Shown piece after piece: positions 1 through 6,141 of a stretch of DNA of 6,141 nt (positions within the stretch are counted from its first letter, which is position 1; each line of letters opens with the position of its first letter). The notes beneath the pieces were generated by a model. It worked only from the letters and a program-made list of their open reading frames with translations. It did no database searches and was not told the DNA's origin. The position numbers and the translations under genes are program-made. Source of the stretch: Myxococcales bacterium (GTDB lineage Bacteria; Myxococcota; Bradymonadia; REDH01); contig JAGWVZ010000230.1 of NCBI GenBank assembly GCA_018970625.1, forward strand, positions 1-6,141, read 5' to 3'.

Positions 1-5
1 GGGAT

Positions 6-10
6 GGAGG
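6..10 (+). promoter_or_regulatory. Shine-Dalgarno site of the kamA-like gene
   Basis: GGAGG lies 8 bases upstream of the ATG at 19. It decides the start: another in-frame ATG at 4 would overlap this site and shows only three upstream bases, so 19 is the better initiation codon. No promoter can be judged because the window begins here. Confidence 0.8.
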
Positions 11-18
11 CTGGTAAA

Positions 19-1449
19 ATGAACGCTACGCAGAAAACACACGAAGACACAGTCTATCCGGTGATCGACTTCAGTGATGTGCCGACTCCGGCCGCTTTGA
101 AGCCTTCGGTTGACCCATTGACGCTCACTCACCGCAATCTTCGTGGTGGGGACTGGTGGCGCGAAATTCCAGCGTGGTCCGACATCGACGAAGCGACGTT
201 CAAGGACCACAAGTGGCAGGCCAAACAGAGCGTTATCAACCTGAAGCGCCTTACCGAGGTGGTAAAGGGTGTGGTGGCCGACTCGTTCCTCGAGGACGTG
301 GCCGAGGGTCTGAAGCGCGCTCCGATGAGCATGCGCATCAGCCCTTATGTGCTGAGTCTGATCAACTGGGCAGACCCCTATAACGATCCGCTTCGCCGGC
401 AGTTCATTCCGGTGGGCAGCTCGCTGCTGCCGGACCATCCGAAGCTCGATCTGGACTCACTCCACGAACAGGAAGACGCGCCGGTGCCGGGTCTGACGCA
501 CCGGTATCGCGACAAGGCCCTGTTTTTGCCGCTGGATCAGTGCCCTGTCTATTGTCGCTTCTGCACCCGTTCGTACGCGGTCGGGCTGGACACGGACGCC
601 GTCGAGAAGGTGGCGCTGCGGGCGAACTCTGACCGTTGGAAGGCTGCCTTTGCGTACGTGGCTTCTCGTCCCGAGCTCGAAGACATCGTCATCTCGGGCG
701 GCGATGCGTACCAGCTTCGACCGGAGTGGGTCCGCGAGATCGGTCACACGCTGCTCAGCATGCCGAACATTCTGCGGATTCGCTTTGCGACCAAGGGTCC
801 GGCGATCATGCCACAGAAGATGCTGACCGACCACGAGTGGGTGGATGCGCTGACGGAGGTCGTGGACCGCGGTCGTCGCATCGGCAAGGAAGTGGTGCTG
901 CATACGCACTTCAACACGGTCAATGAGATCACGACCCACTCAAAGCAGGCGATGGACCTGATGCTGGAGCGCGGTGTGACCGTACGGAATCAGACTGTGC
1001 TGCAGCGTGGTGTGAACGATACGATCGAGAGCATGTCTGCGCTTGTCCGTGGCCTGTCGTACATCAACGTGCACCCATACTATGTGTACATGCACGATCT
1101 CGTGAAGGGCGTTGAAGACCTGCGCACCACGCTTGCCACGGGGATCATGCTTGAAAAAGTGATTCGTGGCAGCACGGCAGGCTTCAATACGCCAACTTTT
1201 GTTTGCGATGCACCGGGTGGTGGTGGCAAACGTGTCGTGCATTCGTACGAACATTATGACCGCGTTACTGGTGTGTCTGTTTACACGGCGCCTTCCGTAA
1301 AGGAGGGTCAGTACTTCCTCTACTTCGATCCGATTGACTCGCTGCCAGCCGAGGGTCAGGCACGTTGGGCAGACCGCTCGCAGCACGAGAAGATCGTCGA
1401 AGAGGCCCTCGAACTGGCACGGGCGAATCAGGCCCGTCTCGCCCCCTGA
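19..1449 (+). CDS. kamA: KamA-family radical SAM aminomutase (probable lysine 2,3-aminomutase)
   Basis: Predicted 476-residue cytosolic radical SAM, PLP-dependent enzyme. The family interconverts L-alpha-lysine and L-beta-lysine. Visible motifs: the CX3CX2C cluster motif (Cys175, Cys179, Cys182) that binds the [4Fe-4S]-SAM unit, SGGD (226-229), THFN (296-299), an NQTVLQRGVND stretch (324-334), and DAPGGGGK (397-404), whose Lys404 matches the PLP Schiff-base lysine (Lys337 of the Clostridium subterminale enzyme). Arg184, Asp360 and Asp397 match the clostridial residues Arg134, Asp293 and Asp330 that hold the lysine carboxylate and epsilon-amino group, which favours lysine over glutamate as substrate. 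The only other cysteine is Cys396, so the C-terminal zinc-binding cysteines of the clostridial enzyme are absent. The N-terminus carries about 45 extra residues before the part resembling clostridial KamA. No ablB acetyltransferase, efp or epmA is visible. The 9-base gap to murB suggests cotranscription. The family is certain; the substrate is inferred. Confidence 0.9.
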   Translation: MNATQKTHEDTVYPVIDFSDVPTPAALKPSVDPLTLTHRNLRGGDWWREIPAWSDIDEATFKDHKWQAKQSVINLKRLTEVVKGVVADSFLEDVAEGLKRAPMSMRISPYVLSLINWADPYNDPLRRQFIPVGSSLLPDHPKLDLDSLHEQEDAPVPGLTHRYRDKALFLPLDQCPVYCRFCTRSYAVGLDTDAVEKVALRANSDRWKAAFAYVASRPELEDIVISGGDAYQLRPEWVREIGHTLLSMPNILRIRFATKGPAIMPQKMLTDHEWVDALTEVVDRGRRIGKEVVLHTHFNTVNEITTHSKQAMDLMLERGVTVRNQTVLQRGVNDTIESMSALVRGLSYINVHPYYVYMHDLVKGVEDLRTTLATGIMLEKVIRGSTAGFNTPTFVCDAPGGGGKRVVHSYEHYDRVTGVSVYTAPSVKEGQYFLYFDPIDSLPAEGQARWADRSQHEKIVEEALELARANQARLAP

Positions 1450-1458
1450 GAGATCGCC

Positions 1459-2616
1459 ATGCGCCCATTTACTGAAGATCGCGAGAGTGGGACCGGGGTC
1501 TTCAGGACGCTTCCCGGCGGGCTGATGCTGCAGGGTCGTGTGGCGCTGGGAAGCCTGACCACCATGGGGACGGGCGGAGACGCGCAATGGTTCGGCGAGA
1601 TTCGAGCCAGGCGAGACCTTCAGGATGCGCTGCTCTGGGCAAAGGAGCAGGATCTGCCCGTGTGTGTACTGGGTACGGGCAGTAACACGCTGATCTCGGA
1701 CGATGGCTTCCCAGGCCTGGTCCTGCAGTTTCCTTCGCTTCGTGACCCCGAGATTCTTCCGGACGGGACCGTCGCGATGGAAGCCGGTCTGGAGTGGGAT
1801 CGGGCCGTGGAGTGGACCATCGAGAATGATCTGGGTGGGCTGGAGTGCCTGTCGGGTATTCCCGGGCGAGTTGGCGCCGCGCCCATTCAGAACATTGGTG
1901 CCTATGGGGTCGAGCTTGCGGACAGCCTGGTCGATGTAAGGGTCTGGGACACACAGACCCATGCCGTGCAGATGATCCCGAAGGCGGAGTGTGCGTTTGG
2001 CTACCGGAACAGCCGGTTTCGGGGTTCCGATGCGGGGCGATACATTGTGCTGGGTCTACGGCTTCGCCTCACGCCCGGCCAAAGCGCGCCCATTCGATAT
2101 GAGGAGCTGCGCCGGGCGCTCGGGGTTGCCCAGGACGCGCGCCTTGAGCCCGCCCGGGTGCGCGAGGCGGTCATGACGCTGCGTCGCTCAAAGTCGATGG
2201 TGCTGGACGAGAACGACCCCAACACGCGCAGCGTGGGCTCCTTCTTCGTCAATCCCACCGTGGATGCGGCGACCGCCGACCGCCTTGCAGCTGCGGCCGG
2301 CTCGCCCATTCCACGTTATGAACAGGCGGACGGCTCGGCCAAACTTGCCGCCGCGTGGTTGATTGAGCAGGCCGGTTTTCGACGCGGGTACACCGACGGA
2401 GCGGCGGGGCTCTCCAGCAAACATGCCCTGGCAATCATCAACCGGCAGCAGGCGCAAACCTCCGACATTGTGCGTCTGGCGTGGCGTATTCATCAGGCTG
2501 TGCGCGACACCTTCGGTATTCGCCTTCAGGCCGAAGCCCTGCTGCTGGGTAGTCTTCCGGCAGAACTGGAGCGAGCACGCGTCATGTTCACCGGGTCGGC
2601 CACCATCGCGCGCTGA
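1459..2616 (+). CDS. murB: UDP-N-acetylenolpyruvoylglucosamine reductase MurB
   Basis: Cytosolic FAD enzyme that uses NADPH to reduce UDP-GlcNAc-enolpyruvate to UDP-MurNAc, the second committed step of peptidoglycan precursor synthesis. At 385 residues it is longer than E. coli MurB (342). The FAD-binding domain includes the GTGSNTLISDDG stretch (72-83), then SGIPGRVGAAPIQNIGAYG (132-150). FGYRNS (180-185) carries Arg183, matching E. coli Arg159. GSFFVNP (260-266) carries Ser261, the proton-donor serine matching Ser229. QADGSAKLAAAWLIEQAG (289-306) is typical of the C-terminal domain, and Glu359 matches Glu325. The pattern resembles type I (E. coli-like) MurB. The ATG at 1459 follows a weak GAGAG; an ATG at 1525 would remove 22 unconserved residues and is a possible alternative. 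About 20 residues follow the normal family end. murB here is not in a division-cell wall cluster. Its stop lies 7 bases before the nth start. Confidence 0.96.
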   Translation: MRPFTEDRESGTGVFRTLPGGLMLQGRVALGSLTTMGTGGDAQWFGEIRARRDLQDALLWAKEQDLPVCVLGTGSNTLISDDGFPGLVLQFPSLRDPEILPDGTVAMEAGLEWDRAVEWTIENDLGGLECLSGIPGRVGAAPIQNIGAYGVELADSLVDVRVWDTQTHAVQMIPKAECAFGYRNSRFRGSDAGRYIVLGLRLRLTPGQSAPIRYEELRRALGVAQDARLEPARVREAVMTLRRSKSMVLDENDPNTRSVGSFFVNPTVDAATADRLAAAAGSPIPRYEQADGSAKLAAAWLIEQAGFRRGYTDGAAGLSSKHALAIINRQQAQTSDIVRLAWRIHQAVRDTFGIRLQAEALLLGSLPAELERARVMFTGSATIAR

Positions 2617-2623
2617 GCAGGTT

Positions 2624-3379
2624 GTGAAACGATCCGACAAGTCTCGACGCATTCTGGAACAGCTGGACGCACTGTATCCCGACACTCCGATTCCGCTGGA
2701 TCATACGGATCCGTTTACCCTGCTGGTCGCTGTCGTGTTGTCGGCGCAGACCACGGACAAGAAGGTGAACGAGGTAACGCCGGCGCTCTTCAGAGCAGCT
2801 CCGGGCCCCAGCGAGCTGGCCGAGTTGCCTGTCGAGGACATTCTGGCGCTGATCAGGCAGCTTGGTCTGGCCCCGCAAAAAGCCAAGGCGCTCAAGGGGT
2901 TGGCGCAGATTCTTGTGAACCGACACCACGGGCAGGTGCCACAGTCGTTCGCCGAGCTCGAAGAGCTGCCCGGGGTCGGGCACAAGACCGCGTCGGTCGT
3001 CATGAGTCAGGCGTTTGGCGTACCCGCGTTCCCGGTCGATACCCACATTCACCGGCTGGCAGCGCGCTGGGGGCTCTCTGACGGTTCGTCGGTGGAACGA
3101 ACCGAGAGGGACCTCAAGGCGGCTTTCCCGGAGTCTACCTGGAACCGCCTTCACCTTCAGATCATCTTCTTTGGGCGGGAGTATTGCCCCGCGCTCTACC
3201 ATGACCTGACGCGTTGTCCGATTTGCAGTTGGGCTGCCAGCGCAAAACGCGTCCGACAGGAGGTGGACGCCAACCAGAAGCTGCGGACCCGTACGGTTTC
3301 GGTGCCGAAGCCGACGACACAGGATCCGGAGACCACGGGGCGAAAAGCCAGGCGTGCTGGTACCAACACGGCCGAGTGA
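2624..3379 (+). CDS. nth: Endonuclease III (DNA glycosylase/AP lyase)
   Basis: Base-excision-repair enzyme that removes oxidised pyrimidines and cleaves the strand at abasic sites. The predicted protein has 251 residues against 211 in E. coli. LLVAVVLSAQTTDKKVN (33-49) matches the N-terminal core, and the helix-hairpin-helix ELPGVGHKT (114-122) contains Lys121, the Schiff-base nucleophile (E. coli Lys120). PVDTHIHR (137-144) carries the catalytic Asp139 (E. coli Asp138). The C-terminal iron-sulfur loop is unusual: Cys188, Cys198 and Cys201 are the only cysteines in the protein, spaced CX9CX2C rather than the classical CX6CX2CX5C, and no fourth cysteine follows. A basic, probably disordered tail of about 40 residues ends the protein. 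The start is a GTG just after the murB stop. The frame stays open far upstream inside murB, but similarity begins only at this GTG, whose Shine-Dalgarno is weak (TGAGCAGG), so translational coupling to murB is plausible. Confidence 0.94.
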   Translation: MKRSDKSRRILEQLDALYPDTPIPLDHTDPFTLLVAVVLSAQTTDKKVNEVTPALFRAAPGPSELAELPVEDILALIRQLGLAPQKAKALKGLAQILVNRHHGQVPQSFAELEELPGVGHKTASVVMSQAFGVPAFPVDTHIHRLAARWGLSDGSSVERTERDLKAAFPESTWNRLHLQIIFFGREYCPALYHDLTRCPICSWAASAKRVRQEVDANQKLRTRTVSVPKPTTQDPETTGRKARRAGTNTAE

Positions 3380-3465
3380 AACAAAAAACAGCGAGGGTGC
3401 AAAAATCACGCAACACCGGGCGTGGTTGTACGACTGTGGATGGAAACACCAGACGGGGAGTCTCC
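3380..3465 (+). other. Gap between nth and the kinase gene, possible transcription-unit boundary
   Basis: This 86-base gap is the longest spacing in the window apart from, or comparable to, the gap after the kinase. It contains two A-rich runs (3382-3388 and 3400-3405) in otherwise GC-rich DNA, and a weak bulged hairpin (CAACAC at 3411-3416 with GTGGTTG at 3422-3428). The hairpin has no T-run after it on the + strand, so it is not a convincing intrinsic terminator. A TTGTAC at 3426-3431 could be a -35 element but no matching -10 is seen. The gap leaves room for a new promoter for the kinase gene; none is identified with confidence. Confidence 0.3.
3455..3460 (+). promoter_or_regulatory. Shine-Dalgarno site of the kinase gene
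   Basis: GGGGAG sits 5 bases upstream of the ATG at 3466. It supports that codon over an in-frame ATG at 3214, which would overlap nth by 166 bases. The kinase N-lobe also begins within ten residues of the 3466 start. Confidence 0.75.
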
Positions 3466-4425
3466 ATGCGCGCACACACCATCTTTGCGGAGCGATTTTT
3501 GCTTGAGGAGCGCTTGTCCCGACGACCTTATGCGAGCGTCTGGCGGGCGGTCGACCTTCGCCGGGGGTTGCGCGTGGCGCTTCGCGTGGTTTCGGTGCTC
3601 GATTCTTCAGAAGCTCAGGCGATGCGCCGTGCTCAACGAGAGCTGCAGCTGACTCACGGTCTGAGGGATCGTGGGCTGGTGCGCGTGCTGGCGTGGGGTC
3701 AGGACAGCGAACACGGCTGGATCGCGACGCGGTGGGTAGAAGGCGAAGACCTTCGGGACTGGCAACAGCGCGTACTGCCACGGCCGGATAGCCAGGAGGA
3801 TGCGATGGAGCGTATTGCCGCCCTGCTGGAGATGTATGCGCGAGTGGCACGGTCGATGGAACGGGCGCACCATGCGGGCGTGCTACACCGCGATCTGAGC
3901 CCCTCCAACGTGCGGGTCGCTGCGGCGACCGGACAGCCGGTGGTCATTGACTTTGGCCTTTCGCGCAGCAGCTCGGTGACAGACGGAAGCCACCTGACCC
4001 GCACGCTGGGCATGGTGGGGTCGCCGCTTTACCTGAGCCCCGAAGCGGTCGCGGGCGTGCCGTGTACACCCCGCTCGGATGTTTTCTCGCTCTCCGCGAT
4101 GCTGTGGGAGGCGATAAGCGGTCATGCGCCCTGGCATGCATCGAGTGTGCTGGATACAGCGCTTGCCCGGCTTCAGGGCCCACCCCCCTGGCGCTGGTCG
4201 GGTCCGCGGCTGCCGCAGAGTCTGGCAGGTGTGCTCGAGGCTGGGCTGAGCACCGCAGAGGCCGATCGACCGTCCACGATGCGCGCGTTGGGTGAGCTCT
4301 GGCTCAATGTGCGCGACGATGTGCTCGGCGTCGATCCGCGGCAGCTCGCACAACGCGTCCGGCGCACGATACAGCATGGTCTGGGGTCAGGCCTGCAGGC
4401 TCGGCGCTGGTTATCGCGTGGATGA
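3466..4425 (+). CDS. Hanks-type Ser/Thr kinase-fold protein, lysine-free, possible pseudokinase
   Basis: Predicted 319-residue soluble protein with one kinase domain (about 8-285), no visible signal peptide or membrane segment, and a short arginine-rich tail (about 290-318). Conserved elements: a glutamate in the predicted alphaC helix (Glu59), catalytic loop HRDLSPSN (141-148) with Asp143 and Asn148, DFG (162-164), SPE in the APE position (191-193), SDVFSL (204-209) and Arg268. The activation segment (165-190) holds several Ser/Thr residues. Two ATP-site elements deviate. The glycine-rich loop reads LSRRPYASVW (17-26) without the usual glycines, and the beta3 VAIK motif reads VALR, placing Arg40 at the ATP-anchoring lysine. 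No lysine occurs anywhere in the protein, against 42 arginines, so a WNK-style relocated lysine is impossible. It may be a pseudokinase scaffold or a slow or atypical kinase. The fold is certain; activity is doubtful. The TPR gene downstream may encode a partner. Confidence 0.9.
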   Translation: MRAHTIFAERFLLEERLSRRPYASVWRAVDLRRGLRVALRVVSVLDSSEAQAMRRAQRELQLTHGLRDRGLVRVLAWGQDSEHGWIATRWVEGEDLRDWQQRVLPRPDSQEDAMERIAALLEMYARVARSMERAHHAGVLHRDLSPSNVRVAAATGQPVVIDFGLSRSSSVTDGSHLTRTLGMVGSPLYLSPEAVAGVPCTPRSDVFSLSAMLWEAISGHAPWHASSVLDTALARLQGPPPWRWSGPRLPQSLAGVLEAGLSTAEADRPSTMRALGELWLNVRDDVLGVDPRQLAQRVRRTIQHGLGSGLQARRWLSRG

Positions 4426-4495
4426 TTGTTCAGGTCGGGTTGCGCTCCCGATTCAGGTGGTCCATAACGCAGCGCACACAGACAGACCGAGACGC

Positions 4496-4500
4496 TGGAG
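4496..4500 (+). promoter_or_regulatory. Shine-Dalgarno-like site of the TPR gene
   Basis: TGGAG lies 6 bases before the ATG at 4507. An ATG at 4501 is in the same frame and could instead use the weaker GAGA at 4489-4492. The next in-frame codon upstream that limits the gene is a TAA at 4465, and no GTG or TTG lies between, so only these two starts are realistic. Confidence 0.5.
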
Positions 4501-4506
4501 ATGGAG

Positions 4507-6141
4507 ATGCTGGGCCCGGACGCAGAGCTGGTACGCCTTCAGGTACTTTACGACGAACACGAGTTTTCGGACGTACACAGGCTCGCGACGACCCGACTGG
4601 AGCAACGTGGGCTGAGCAGTTCCGTCGTGGCTGGACTGCGGGGGCTGGCGGGCCTTGCATCCATGCGCATTGGCCGCGCGGACGATGCGTTGGTGCATCT
4701 TCAGGAGTCGTTCCGACTGAATCCATCCTCGCGCGACGTCGCGGCTGCGCTGGGGCAGCTGCTGGTGCAGCTGGGCAAGCGCAGCGAAGCTTCGCGGCCA
4801 TTCGAGGTGCTGCTCGTCAATCATCGGGACGCGTTGACTCCCAACTCCCTTCGTACCGTCCTCACTCATCTGGCGCTGCACTATATGGAAGCCGGTGATG
4901 TGGAGCGAGCCAGAGCACGCCTTGAAGAAGGACTCGAACTGGATACGCAGCACCCCGTGACACTTCGGCACCTTTTGTCGGCCTACGAGCGCCTGAATCG
5001 GGCGGGAGATGCGCTGCGGGTCCGGCGTAGGCTGATCGAGCGCCTGCCGGACGGTGTTGAGAAAGCGGGCCTGTATCGCGAGCAGGGTCAGGCATTGGCT
5101 TCGCTGGGCAAAGACGCAGAAGCGCTCGACAATCTGGTGTTGTCGTGGCGTCTGCACCACAACGAGGCGCTGCTCGACCAGGTGGTAGAGGGCCTGCTGG
5201 TCGCCGGCCGTGCGAGAGAAGCCGCCGAGCTTCTGGGGCAGGCCTTCGAAAAAACGCACGACGACAAGCGGCCCGAATATGCGATGCGTCGTGCCGGTCT
5301 GCTGGCCGAGCATCTGGGACGGCCACGCGACGCTGCGGCCTCGCTGGAGCTGTTGCTCGACCGTAATCCACAGCATCTCGATGCCTTCGAGCGGCTGGTG
5401 GGGATTCTCGCCGCGGCCGAGGATTGGAGGCAGCTGCATGACGCCTATGCGCGCATGATTGCGAGGCTGGCCTCGCAGGATGAACCTTCCGGAGCTGTGT
5501 TGGGGTTGCTCTGGCAAAAGCTGGGTGAGCTGTGTCACCGCAATTTGAACGCGCCGTCCGATGCCATGACCGCCCTGCACACGTCCACGCGCTACATGGA
5601 GGCGACCGCTGAGCTGGATCGCACACTCGCGGCGCTATGCGTCCAGGTACCTGATCTGACGCCGCATATCGACGCGTTGTCGGCGCTTTTCGCGCGGGCT
5701 CCCCACAATCAGGTCGTCGGCGAGCACCTGGCAGCGACTTTGCTTCGGGTCGGAAACTACGATCTGGGGTATCTCGTGCTACAGACTGTTTGCGCGGACG
5801 GTGCGGGCAGCCCCCATGCCCGACAAACGCTTCAGCGACTGGTTCCTGCGAATCGCCACGTGTTTGGCGCTCCGCTACATGCGGGTCTTCGAGAGAAATA
5901 CCTGAACCCGGCGCCACATCTCGGCGCGTTGCGCGCCACCTTCGTGCTGGCGTGGCAGTTGCTGGGTGACTTGTTCGCGCGCACGCTGGACGACTACCAG
6001 ATCAGCGCGCGTGACCGCGTTGACCCTGCGGCGCCCCTGGTTTTGAACCGCATCATCTCGGATTGTGTCGCTCAACTCGGTATGGAACCGGCGCCGTCCG
6101 TTTATCTCTATGGGCGCGTGAATGGCCTGACCTCGGCTTAT
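4507..6141 (+). CDS. Long tetratricopeptide-repeat protein, 3' end outside the window
   Basis: Open frame with 545 residues visible and no stop before the window edge, so the gene is partial. Residues about 41-365 form eight or nine TPR-like helical hairpins of about 34-40 residues, for example starting near 41, 76, 111, 151, 184, 221, 256, 291 and 331. Recognisable cores include GRADDALVHLQESFRLNP (56-73), GDVERARARLEEGLELD (130-146) and GKDAEALDNL (201-210). TPR arrays bind proteins. Residues about 370-450 are further helical sequence without clear repeats. Residues about 455-545 look like the start of a different domain; the last part (PSVYLYGRVNGLTSAY, 530-545) faintly recalls the strand before the active-site helix of M48-type peptidases, but no HEXXH can be seen because the sequence ends. 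No signal peptide or membrane segment is visible, so it is probably cytosolic. Same strand as the kinase, about 80 bases downstream; a shared function is plausible but unproven. Confidence 0.85.
   Translation, partial: MLGPDAELVRLQVLYDEHEFSDVHRLATTRLEQRGLSSSVVAGLRGLAGLASMRIGRADDALVHLQESFRLNPSSRDVAAALGQLLVQLGKRSEASRPFEVLLVNHRDALTPNSLRTVLTHLALHYMEAGDVERARARLEEGLELDTQHPVTLRHLLSAYERLNRAGDALRVRRRLIERLPDGVEKAGLYREQGQALASLGKDAEALDNLVLSWRLHHNEALLDQVVEGLLVAGRAREAAELLGQAFEKTHDDKRPEYAMRRAGLLAEHLGRPRDAAASLELLLDRNPQHLDAFERLVGILAAAEDWRQLHDAYARMIARLASQDEPSGAVLGLLWQKLGELCHRNLNAPSDAMTALHTSTRYMEATAELDRTLAALCVQVPDLTPHIDALSALFARAPHNQVVGEHLAATLLRVGNYDLGYLVLQTVCADGAGSPHARQTLQRLVPANRHVFGAPLHAGLREKYLNPAPHLGALRATFVLAWQLLGDLFARTLDDYQISARDRVDPAAPLVLNRIISDCVAQLGMEPAPSVYLYGRVNGLTSAY

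Noticed and set aside
940..1962. 340-codon open frame on the minus strand across the kamA-murB junction
   Set aside because: Antisense to two clearly conserved genes, and its translation shows no recognisable family motif.
2363..2623. Upstream extension of the nth frame to an ATG at 2363
   Set aside because: It overlaps the conserved C-terminal domain of murB and has no similarity to Nth; the GTG at 2624 aligns with the normal family N-terminus.
3411..3428. Small hairpin between nth and the kinase gene as a terminator
   Set aside because: Only six base pairs with a bulge and no T-run following on the + strand.
3214..3465. Upstream extension of the kinase frame to an ATG at 3214
   Set aside because: It overlaps the end of nth, encodes no kinase sequence, and the ATG at 3466 has a good Shine-Dalgarno.
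2588..3850. 420-codon open frame on the minus strand
   Set aside because: It is antisense to nth, the intergenic gap and the kinase gene, all better supported by conserved motifs. Long antisense frames are expected in GC-rich coding DNA.
4422..4898. 158-codon frame starting with an ATGA overlap at the kinase stop
   Set aside because: The stop-start overlap is attractive, but the translation has no repeat or domain pattern and runs out of frame over the TPR coding sequence. A frameshift joining it to the TPR frame is not supported by any TPR-like residues in it.
4453..5917. Two overlapping long minus-strand frames (4453-5580 and 4862-5917)
   Set aside because: Both are antisense to the TPR gene, whose + strand translation has clear helical repeats; the minus-strand translations are low-complexity, Arg/Pro/Gln-rich shadows.

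Overview
The window is high-GC (estimated by eye at about 60%) and densely coding, with every supported gene on the + strand. Its style fits a large-genome Deltaproteobacteria-type lineage such as Myxococcota or Bradymonadota: arginine-rich proteins, a Hanks-type kinase beside a long tetratricopeptide (TPR) protein, and a non-clustered murB. That assignment is an inference from gene content and composition; no rRNA or other marker is present.

Layout: (1) 19-1449, a KamA-family radical SAM aminomutase, probably a lysine 2,3-aminomutase, with a clear Shine-Dalgarno. (2) 1459-2616, murB, the FAD enzyme of peptidoglycan precursor synthesis. (3) 2624-3379, nth, an endonuclease III base-excision-repair glycosylase with an incomplete iron-sulfur cysteine set. 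These three are 9 and 7 bases apart and look like one transcription unit. (4) After an 86-base gap, 3466-4425 encodes a cytosolic Hanks-type Ser/Thr kinase-fold protein. (5) After another gap of about 80 bases, a long TPR protein starts near 4507 and runs off the right edge, so its C-terminus is missing.

The first three genes are housekeeping or metabolic: amino acid isomerisation, cell wall, DNA repair. Nothing in the sequence shows that they act in one pathway. The kinase and TPR genes may form a second, signalling-type pair.

The most striking observation is in the kinase. The ATP-anchoring beta3 lysine is arginine, the glycine-rich loop lacks its glycines, and the whole 319-residue protein contains no lysine at all against 42 arginines, while HRD, the catalytic-loop Asn and DFG are intact. 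Also notable are the endonuclease III with only three cysteines and the KamA protein without the C-terminal zinc cysteines of the clostridial enzyme. I saw no RNA genes, mobile elements, CRISPR arrays or convincing terminators, and no clear evidence of a wholly new multi-gene system.
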